From: JBKPHS01 sp046729975
Lineage (GTDB): Bacteria > Actinomycetota > Thermoleophilia > Solirubrobacterales > Thermoleophilaceae
Length of the DNA: 10,627 nt
Assembly (NCBI GenBank): GCA_046729975.1
Contig: JBKPHS010000051.1
Span: 1 to 10,627 of the forward strand
Reading direction: 5' to 3'
The notes under the pieces were generated by a model. The model saw only the letters and a list, made by a program, of their open reading frames with translations, searched no databases and was not told the origin of the DNA. Position numbers and translations under genes: made by a program. How positions within the stretch are numbered: position 1 is the stretch's first letter; each line of letters opens with the position of its first letter. Below, in pieces: positions 6,006-10,627 of this stretch.

Positions 6006-6944
6006 GTGGGAGACCTGGTCGACTTCGAGCCCCATATAGGTGCACGAAGTCGACCAGGTGACCGCGAGCTGGCGCTGTTGGCGGCCCGCCAGCACGGCGT
6101 GGTCGCACATCACCAGCTCGTGCGGCTGGGCCTCGGAAGGGGAGCGATCAGGCTCCGATTGGAGGCGGGACGGCTTCACCGGATTCACATCGGCGTCTAC
6201 GCCGTCGGGCACTGGGCGATCACCTCTCACGGTCGATGGATGGCGGCCGTGCTGGCCTGTGGGCCGGACGCCCTGCTCAGCCACCGGAACGCGGCCGCGC
6301 TCTGGCTGCTTCGCCCGAGTGCCCGGGCCGAGGTGGACGTGACCGTGCCGCAGCGTACGCGTCGAGGCCGACGGGGCATCAAGCTGCACCAGGTCCGCCG
6401 GTTTCATCCGGACGATCGTTCGCTACACGAGGGCATCCCGGTTACCACAGTCGCCCGTACGCTGCTCGACCTTGCCGAGGTCGTGCCACGCCGCGATCTG
6501 GAGCGTGCCTTCGAAGAGGCGGAGCGTCTGCGCCTGCTTGACATGCGGGCGATCGAATCCCTCTGGCAGCGGAGCCGCGGACGGCGCGGCCTGCGTCCGC
6601 TCGGCGCGTTGCTTGCCGTCCAGCACGAGCCGGAGCAGACCACACGCTCGGAGCTCGAGCGCCGGTTTCTTCGCCTCTGCCACGACGCGGGGCTGCCACG
6701 ACCCGCGGTCAACCTCTTCGTCGCCGGCTTCGAGGTCGACGCGGTCTGGCAGGACAAGCAGCTCGTCGTCGAGCTGGACGGGCACGCCTATCACCGTACG
6801 AGGGCGGCGTTCGAGCGTGACCGGATCCGCGATGCAGCGCTTCAGCTCGCCGGCTACCGCGTCGTACGGGTAACCCAGAGGCGGCTCGTGAGCCAGCCCT
6901 TCGCAGTCGCCGAGACCGTACGCGCGCTGCTCGCGAGCAAGTAG
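6006..6944 (+). CDS. AbiEi-like winged-helix domain fused to DUF559 (PD-(D/E)XK/Vsr-like) nuclease fold
   Basis: The 312-residue protein has two recognisable parts. Residues about 18-66 (RELALLAARQHGVVAHHQLV through HRIHIGVYAVG) match the N-terminal winged helix of AbiEi-type antitoxins, which in the AbiE system bind inverted repeats and repress their own operon. Residues about 213-311 form a DUF559 domain of the restriction-endonuclease-like superfamily: SELERRF (E216), GFEVDAVW (D245), LVVELDGHAYH (E256, D258, H263), AFERDRIRD, then a YRVVRVT strand. The likely acidic active-site residues are present. AbiEii, the usual toxin partner, is absent. The role is unknown; regulation, DNA processing or defence are all possible. 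GTG 6006 is the first start codon in a frame that is open back through the tRNA; it has no ribosome-binding site, and the next plausible start (TTG 6078) would remove the first domain helix. A 15-bp inverted repeat covers codons 3-18. Confidence 0.82.
   Translation: MGDLVDFEPHIGARSRPGDRELALLAARQHGVVAHHQLVRLGLGRGAIRLRLEAGRLHRIHIGVYAVGHWAITSHGRWMAAVLACGPDALLSHRNAAALWLLRPSARAEVDVTVPQRTRRGRRGIKLHQVRRFHPDDRSLHEGIPVTTVARTLLDLAEVVPRRDLERAFEEAERLRLLDMRAIESLWQRSRGRRGLRPLGALLAVQHEPEQTTRSELERRFLRLCHDAGLPRPAVNLFVAGFEVDAVWQDKQLVVELDGHAYHRTRAAFERDRIRDAALQLAGYRVVRVTQRRLVSQPFAVAETVRALLASK
6013..6059. repeat. 47-bp palindromic element: 15-bp perfect inverted repeat, 17-bp centre
   Basis: The arms ACCTGGTCGACTTCG (6013-6027) and CGAAGTCGACCAGGT (6045-6059) are exact reverse complements, each containing GTCGAC. 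After an A/A mismatch (6028/6044) pairing resumes with 6029-6030/6042-6043 and 6032-6033/6039-6040. It begins 4 nt after the GTG start codon of the AbiEi/DUF559 gene and lies inside its coding sequence. It could be an operator for the protein's own winged helix, an mRNA hairpin that limits initiation, or a copy of a dispersed palindromic repeat. It is by far the longest perfect inverted repeat I noticed in the window. Confidence 0.9.
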
Positions 6945-7002
6945 GCGACGCCGGGCTGCGAGACTCATCTGAGCCCTGCCATTCGATCCGAGAGGAGGCA
7001 GC

Positions 7003-7182
7003 GTGAGGGTTATCGACTGCGACTGCGGCGAGACGCTCGTAGCGGCCAACGACGACGACCTCGCGGCCGCTGTGCGGCGCCATCTGGACGAAGCACACGC
7101 CGGAGACCAGGACATGCGCCTCGACGATGGCGCCATCCGGCAGCTCATCGACGCGCAGGCGTACGACGCGACGGACAGCTGA
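7003..7182 (+). CDS. DUF1059-like small protein with CxCG and HxxxxH
   Basis: A 59-residue frame starts at GTG 7003 and ends at TGA 7180-7182. AGAGGAGG (6991-6998) is a strong ribosome-binding site 4 nt upstream. The protein begins MRVIDCDCGETLVAANDDDL and has C6-x-C8-G, then H27 and H32 in a predicted helix (AVRRHLDEAH), a pattern resembling DUF1059 proteins and compatible with a zinc knuckle. Its second half (DDGAIRQLIDAQAYDATDS) is a short helix plus an acidic tail. It is probably cytoplasmic, with function unknown. It follows the AbiEi/DUF559 gene by 58 nt on the same strand and converges on the carboxypeptidase gene with only 13 nt between stops. A short CTCA-TC-TGAG dyad lies upstream (6964-6973). 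Confidence 0.75.
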   Translation: MRVIDCDCGETLVAANDDDLAAAVRRHLDEAHAGDQDMRLDDGAIRQLIDAQAYDATDS

Positions 7183-7195
7183 GCGGGGATCCGGG

Positions 7196-8206
7196 CTAGG
7201 TCCGCGCGAACGCCGCGTTAAGCAGCTTGCGCGCCTGCCGGCCGGGGTCCGGTGAGTGGAGCAGCACGACGCCGAGCGTCCGCCGGCCCCGGCGGACGAC
7301 TCCCACGAAGCAGCGCCCGGCCTTATTCGTGTAGCCGGTCTTGAGGCCCAGGGTCCCGGGATAGCGGGCCCGGAGAAGCGGGTTGTGGCTGTAGAGGTAG
7401 AGCTTCCCGCCCTTGATGGGGAAGTGCAGCACGGACTGGGTCTTCCGGACGATCCGGGCGACCTGACGCTCCTTCATCGCGATCCGGGCCATCGCCGCCA
7501 GGTCCGCGGCGCACGAGCGGTTGCCGTTCTCCAGTCCGTGCGAGGAGACGAACCGCGTGCAGCGCAGGCCGAGCGAACGGGCCCGTGCGTTCATCAACCG
7601 GACGAAGCGCCGCTCGCTGCCTGCGACGCGGTCGGCCAGCGCGATCGCGGCGTCGTTGCCGGACACGAGCAGCAGCCCGTGGAGCATCGTCGAGACGCGC
7701 ACGCGTCTGCCCTTTGGCAGGACGCCGACCCCCGAGCCGCTGTAGTGGAGCGCTGCCCGCGTGACCTTCACGGTGGTGCGCGAGGTGGTGCGGTCGGCCA
7801 CGACGATCGCGGTCATGATCTTCGTGAGGCTGGCGATCGCCATGGTCCGCACGGGCTTCCGCCGCCACAGCACCTCGCCGGTGCGCATGTCGAAGACGAG
7901 ACCGGCCCGTGGCGGCTTCTTGAAGCGCATGGAGTACGCGTCCACACCCTCGAGCGACACCGCGGCCGGATGGCCCGGCGGCTCTGGCGCCTGGGGCTCC
8001 GAGCGCTCGTGCCGAGGCAGCGGTGCCGCCGCGAGCGGCACCGAGCCATGAGAGCCGCGATCCTCGAGTCCCAGCCACGCCGCGGCGCCGACCGCGGCGA
8101 GCGGGACGATCAGCGCGATCGCCGCGAGCAGCCGGACACCGACGCGACGTCGCGTGCGCCCGCCCCGTAGCGGGCTGTGACCGAGCGGCGGGGGTCCCTG
8201 CTCCAT
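7196..8206 (-). CDS. D-alanyl-D-alanine carboxypeptidase, PBP5/DacA type (peptidase S11)
   Basis: This 336-residue enzyme should remove the terminal D-Ala from peptidoglycan pentapeptides outside the membrane. The three penicillin-binding motifs are present: SLTK (S126-K129, catalytic Ser and general base), SGN (182-184) and KTG (289-291). A single hydrophobic segment at about 24-45, preceded by an Arg-rich stretch (RGGRTRRRVGVR), is an uncleaved anchor or signal peptide, and a Pro-rich linker (about 60-85) leads to the catalytic domain. The protein ends about 45 residues after the KTG, so there is no C-terminal PBP5 beta domain or amphipathic anchor. A TTG at 8212 would add two residues; I choose ATG 8206 because AGGA lies about 7 nt before it. 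It follows the small membrane-protein gene by 10 nt, last in the probable operon. Confidence 0.93.
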   Translation of the reverse strand: MEQGPPPLGHSPLRGGRTRRRVGVRLLAAIALIVPLAAVGAAAWLGLEDRGSHGSVPLAAAPLPRHERSEPQAPEPPGHPAAVSLEGVDAYSMRFKKPPRAGLVFDMRTGEVLWRRKPVRTMAIASLTKIMTAIVVADRTTSRTTVKVTRAALHYSGSGVGVLPKGRRVRVSTMLHGLLLVSGNDAAIALADRVAGSERRFVRLMNARARSLGLRCTRFVSSHGLENGNRSCAADLAAMARIAMKERQVARIVRKTQSVLHFPIKGGKLYLYSHNPLLRARYPGTLGLKTGYTNKAGRCFVGVVRRGRRTLGVVLLHSPDPGRQARKLLNAAFART

Positions 8207-8216
8207 GCGCAATTCC

Positions 8217-8396
8217 TCACCGATCCTCGGGCGGCGCGGTCAGCGCTCCGAGCACGCCGAACCCGAGCAGCAGCAGCACGAAGATTGACAGCACGACCAG
8301 CACGTCGATGCCGTCCTCCACCGCCACGGACAGGGTGAGGTACGCCAGCCCGCAGATCATCACGAGCGCGATGACCAGTACCGCGTTGCGTGCCAT
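8217..8396 (-). CDS. Small two-helix membrane protein coupled to rhomboid
   Basis: The 59-residue frame starts at ATG 8396-8394 and ends at TGA 8219-8217. It has two hydrophobic segments: residues about 5-25 (AVLVIALVMICGLAYLTLSV) and about 31-53 (DVLVVLSIFVLLLLGFGVLG), joined by VEDGI, with the tail TAPPEDR. Both ends probably face the same side of the membrane. I do not recognise a family. Its ATG overlaps the rhomboid stop as TGATG and it lacks its own Shine-Dalgarno, so it is probably translated by re-initiation. That argues for a working relation with the rhomboid protease (partner, regulator or substrate), which is inference. The carboxypeptidase follows 10 nt later. Confidence 0.75.
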   Translation of the reverse strand: MARNAVLVIALVMICGLAYLTLSVAVEDGIDVLVVLSIFVLLLLGFGVLGALTAPPEDR

Positions 8397-9190
8397 CAGT
8401 AGACGGGGATGCGGCGCTGCTCGGCTTCGTAGTCCTTGTGAATGCGGTTCGCGAACAGCTTGATCAACAGCAGGCCGAAGACGAAGCCTCCGATGTGTGC
8501 GAAGTACGCCACTCCTCCGCCGTCGGCGTTCACCGGCTGGGTCGTGTCGTACGCCGCGTAGACGAGCTGCAGCAGGAACCACAACCCGAGCACGACCAGC
8601 GCCGGGAGGTTCAGGAACGTGATGAAGAAGATGATGATCACGAGCGTGATCACGCGCGCGTGCGGATACAGCAGCGCATATCCCCCGAGCACCGCGGCGA
8701 TGGCTCCGCTCGCCCCGATCGTCGGCACTGCGGCGTTCGGGTCGATCGCGGTCTGGGCCGCGAGCGCGGCTATGCCGCCCAGGAGGTAGAAGGCCACGAA
8801 CCGCCATCGGCTCATCGAGTCCTCGACGTTGTTGCCGAAGACCCAGAGGAACAGCATGTTGCCGCCGAGATGGAGCAGCCCCCCGTGCATGAACATCGAG
8901 GTGAAGATCGTGAGCCAGGTGGGGGCGAGGTCTTCGTCCGCCTGCCCGACAACTCCCTTCTGGCCTTCGCAGGCGATCTGGGTCCCGACGCGCTCGCACT
9001 GCTTTCCGGGGTGGCTGAGCTCGTAGGGAATCGCCCCGTACTCGACCACCTTGCTTTCGTTGATTGGGTTTGCACCGAAGGAGATCCGCCCGTCCTCGAA
9101 GGCGAAGTACACGGCCACGTTGATCAGGATGATCGCGACCGTGAGGACCGGAAAGCTGCGGGTCGCGATGTCGTCCTTGAGCGGCAGCAC
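8396..9190 (-). CDS. Rhomboid-family intramembrane serine protease
   Basis: This 264-residue polytopic membrane protein should cleave transmembrane substrates within the bilayer. It has the bacterial rhomboid core: HGGLLHLGGNMLFLW (H107, N111, oxyanion region), GASGAIAAVLG (nucleophile S161) and AHIGGFVFG (catalytic-dyad H232). TM1 is about 13-30. A 55-residue loop before the core contains two cysteines (C65, C74) that could form a disulfide if outside the cell. The tail (NRIHKDYEAEQRR) is cytoplasmic. The GTG at 9190 is the only start possible: an in-frame TAG lies 16 nt upstream, with no other start between. TAGGGT sits 8 nt before it and no ribosome-binding site is evident. The gene follows the Kelch gene by 22 nt and overlaps the next gene at TGATG. 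Confidence 0.93.
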   Translation of the reverse strand: MLPLKDDIATRSFPVLTVAIILINVAVYFAFEDGRISFGANPINESKVVEYGAIPYELSHPGKQCERVGTQIACEGQKGVVGQADEDLAPTWLTIFTSMFMHGGLLHLGGNMLFLWVFGNNVEDSMSRWRFVAFYLLGGIAALAAQTAIDPNAAVPTIGASGAIAAVLGGYALLYPHARVITLVIIIFFITFLNLPALVVLGLWFLLQLVYAAYDTTQPVNADGGGVAYFAHIGGFVFGLLLIKLFANRIHKDYEAEQRRIPVY

Positions 9191-9198
9191 CGGCGAGC

Positions 9199-9204
9199 AC
9201 CCTA
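9199..9204 (-). promoter_or_regulatory. Candidate leaderless -10 box (TAGGGT) before rhomboid
   Basis: TAGGGT on the minus strand lies 8 nt before the GTG start, inside the 22-nt gap after the Kelch stop codon. It could be an internal promoter producing a leaderless rhomboid-small protein-carboxypeptidase transcript in addition to read-through from lipA. It is identical to the hexamer before the acidic gene at 3714. Confidence 0.4.
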
Positions 9205-9212
9205 CCTACCCA

Positions 9213-10154
9213 TTACCGGAGGTCGAGAACCTCGATCGCCCGCGAGAAGTCGAAGCCCGGCGTGGACCCGCCCTCGACCGCATACACCCGCCGGCCGAGC
9301 GCCACCCCGCCGAGCCCGTGGCGGGGAGTGCGGAGGTCGGGAAGGGGTGACCAGCGACGGCGGTCGGGGTCGTAGGCCTCGACCTCGGAGATCGTCCCCT
9401 GTGCCTCCTCGCCGCCGAAGACGACGACGCGCCGGCCGGCGGTGACCGCCGCGATCCCACCGCGCGGCTTTCGCATGTCCGGCAGCTGCTCCCAGCGGCG
9501 GCGCCGCGGGTCGTAACGCTCCGCGACCTTGAAGTTGCCCTGGCCGGCCGCGCGCCCGGCAAGCACGTAGAAGAAGCCTCCGGCGACCGTCCCCGCGAGA
9601 TGCTCCCGCGCGGTCCGCATGTCCGGGCCGCGCGACCAGCGGCGCCGGCGGAAGTCGTAGCTCTCGAGCCTGCGCAGCGGGCCCTCGGCCGCGTTCACGC
9701 CGCCCGCGGCGTACAGGCGATCGCCCACCACGCCCACGGCCAGTGCGGCCCTGCGCGTTGGGGCGTCGTGCAGCCGAGACCAGCGATTGCGCTCGGGGTC
9801 GTAGCGGTAGAGCGAAGCCACCTCTCCGCCGCTGCCCGTAAAGCCGCCGAGCACGTAGAGGTCTCCCCGGTAGGCCGCCGCAGCGGCGTGGTTGAGGCCG
9901 ACGGGCATGGAGCGCACCCTGCTCCAACGGTTGCGGGCGATGTCGTAGCGCTCCACCGCGGCGGTCGTCGCGCGCCCGCGGCGCTCGAAGCCGCCGACGA
10001 CGTAGATGGAGCGCCCGATGCGGGCCGCGGCGACCTCGGTCCGCTCGATCGTCGCGGGTCGCAGCGCCGTCCAGCCGTCAGTCCGGGCGTCGTTCGCGGA
10101 GCCATTCCCGCAGGCCGCGACTGCAGCCGCCGTCAGGGCGAGCAGCACGCCCAC
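9213..10154 (-). CDS. Kelch-repeat lipoprotein, six-bladed beta-propeller
   Basis: The predicted protein has 313 residues. A hydrophobic N-terminus (LLALTAAAVAAC) ends in a VAAC lipobox, so C15 should be lipid-modified and the protein anchored outside the membrane. Residues about 47-310 hold six Kelch blades, each with a YVVGG-type strand, a YD pair and a conserved Trp (W77, W125, W173, W221, W268). The blades repeat every 47-48 residues, and the N-terminal DGWTAL probably closes the ring with the last blade. Bacterial propellers of this type bind proteins or glycans; the ligand here is unknown. GTG 10154 is chosen because AGGA lies 8 nt upstream, just after the lipA stop. GTG 10148 is possible. 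An ATG at 10265 is also in frame but would overlap lipA by about 100 bp. With the chosen start the signal lacks a basic n-region, so the start is uncertain. Confidence 0.85.
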   Translation of the reverse strand: MGVLLALTAAAVAACGNGSANDARTDGWTALRPATIERTEVAAARIGRSIYVVGGFERRGRATTAAVERYDIARNRWSRVRSMPVGLNHAAAAAYRGDLYVLGGFTGSGGEVASLYRYDPERNRWSRLHDAPTRRAALAVGVVGDRLYAAGGVNAAEGPLRRLESYDFRRRRWSRGPDMRTAREHLAGTVAGGFFYVLAGRAAGQGNFKVAERYDPRRRRWEQLPDMRKPRGGIAAVTAGRRVVVFGGEEAQGTISEVEAYDPDRRRWSPLPDLRTPRHGLGGVALGRRVYAVEGGSTPGFDFSRAIEVLDLR

Positions 10155-10164
10155 GGCGCCGTTC

Positions 10165-10627
10165 CTAGCGCGCCGCTGCCTGCTCGAGGGTCTGCTCGGC
10201 GTGGTAGCTCGAGCGCACGAGCGGGCCCGCCGCCACGGACTCGAATCCCATCGCGTAGGCCTCATGCTCGAGCTCCGCGAACTCGTCCGGGTGCCAGTAG
10301 CGCACGACCGGGAGGTGGTCCCGGCTGGGGCGCAGGTACTGCCCGACGGTGAGCACCTGCACCTGGTGCTCGCGCAGGGTGGCGAAAGCCTCGAGCAGCT
10401 CGTCCTTGGTCTCGCCGAGCCCGGTCATCAAGCCCGACTTGGTGACGACCTCGTCGCCGCCCATCTCCTTCGCGTTCGCGAGCACGCGGCACGAACGGAG
10501 GAACCTCGAGCCGCGGCGCGCGATCGGATAGAGGCGCGGCACGGTCTCGACGTTGTGGTTGAAGACATCCGGTCGCTCGGCGATCACGCGCGCGAGCGGC
10601 ATCTCCTCGCCGCGGAAGTCGGGCGTC
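10165..10627 (-). CDS. lipA: Lipoyl synthase (radical SAM), C-terminal 153 residues
   Basis: The frame runs in from the right edge and stops at TAG 10167-10165. LipA inserts two sulfur atoms into protein-bound octanoyl groups to make the lipoyl cofactor of 2-oxoacid dehydrogenases and the glycine cleavage system. The visible part contains PDVFNHNVETVPRLYPIARR, TKSGLMTGLGET and VLTVGQYLRPS. It also has the C-terminal RSSYHA motif, whose serine ligates the auxiliary iron-sulfur cluster in characterised LipA proteins. The N-terminal cysteine motifs are outside the window. The gene ends 10 nt before the Kelch lipoprotein start, so the downstream genes probably share its transcript. Confidence 0.96.
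   Translation of the reverse strand, partial: TPDFRGEEMPLARVIAERPDVFNHNVETVPRLYPIARRGSRFLRSCRVLANAKEMGGDEVVTKSGLMTGLGETKDELLEAFATLREHQVQVLTVGQYLRPSRDHLPVVRYWHPDEFAELEHEAYAMGFESVAAGPLVRSSYHAEQTLEQAAAR

Noticed and set aside
5850..7182. A genomic island integrated at tRNA-Ala(TGC)
   Set aside because: No duplicate of the tRNA 3' end was found in the window and there is no integrase or other mobility gene. The adjacent genes could still be accessory.
7256..8170. A 304-codon open frame on the plus strand opposite the carboxypeptidase
   Set aside because: Its composition is that of a GC shadow, whereas the minus strand carries SxxK, SGN and KTG motifs at proper spacing.
8397..9200. Upstream extension of the small membrane-protein frame to about 327 codons
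   Set aside because: The extension overlaps the whole rhomboid gene in another frame and is low-complexity. Only the last 59 codons, from ATG 8396, look like protein.
8390..9445. A 351-codon open frame on the plus strand across rhomboid and the Kelch 3' end
   Set aside because: It spans two genes on the other strand and their junction, and has no recognisable domain.
10155..10265. ATG at 10265 as start of the Kelch protein, with an Arg-rich leader resembling a Tat signal
   Set aside because: It would overlap lipA by about 100 bp and lacks a proper twin-arginine motif next to the hydrophobic core. A GTG with a Shine-Dalgarno lies just after the lipA stop.

Overview
The window is very GC-rich, coding-dense bacterial chromosome. 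High G+C codon use, GTG starts, start codons a few bases after a TANNNT hexamer, and the gene families present (AbiEi-like/DUF559 fusion, acidic Pro/Glu-rich protein, 59-residue DUF1059-like protein) suggest an Actinomycetota member, most likely Thermoleophilia (Solirubrobacterales/Gaiellales type). That placement is inference; no 16S rRNA or other phylogenetic marker is present.

Layout. 1-282 (-): 5' part of a SnoaL/NTF2-like gene, divergent from a LuxR-type regulator at 370-1506 (+). The 87-bp gap holds two candidate leaderless promoters and an inverted repeat. 1537-1609 (-): tRNA-Ala(CGC). 1708-3669 (+): membrane diguanylate cyclase (sensor, HAMP, GAF, GGDEF with GGEEM and an intact I-site). 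3714-4241 (+): acidic, probably disordered protein of unknown function. 4242-4416: convergent gap with two hairpins. 4417-5760 (-): glutamate dehydrogenase, with two tandem dyads upstream. 5850-5922 (+): tRNA-Ala(TGC). 6006-6944 (+): AbiEi-like winged helix fused to a DUF559 nuclease fold, with a 15-bp perfect inverted repeat overlapping its 5' end. 7003-7182 (+): 59-residue DUF1059-like CxCG protein.

The right third is one minus-strand cluster, read right to left: lipA (lipoyl synthase, cut by the window edge), a six-blade Kelch lipoprotein, a rhomboid protease, a 59-residue two-helix membrane protein coupled to it by a TGATG overlap, and a D-Ala-D-Ala carboxypeptidase. Gaps are 22 nt or less, so it is probably an operon, perhaps with an internal promoter before the rhomboid gene. 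The four genes after lipA look like an envelope or surface-protein module.

Most genes are housekeeping or signalling. The best candidates for something undescribed are the 47-bp palindrome at the start of the AbiEi/DUF559 fusion (autoregulatory operator, translational hairpin or dispersed repeat) and the Kelch-rhomboid-small membrane protein-carboxypeptidase module. There is no CRISPR array, insertion sequence, recognisable prophage gene or complete classical defence operon.
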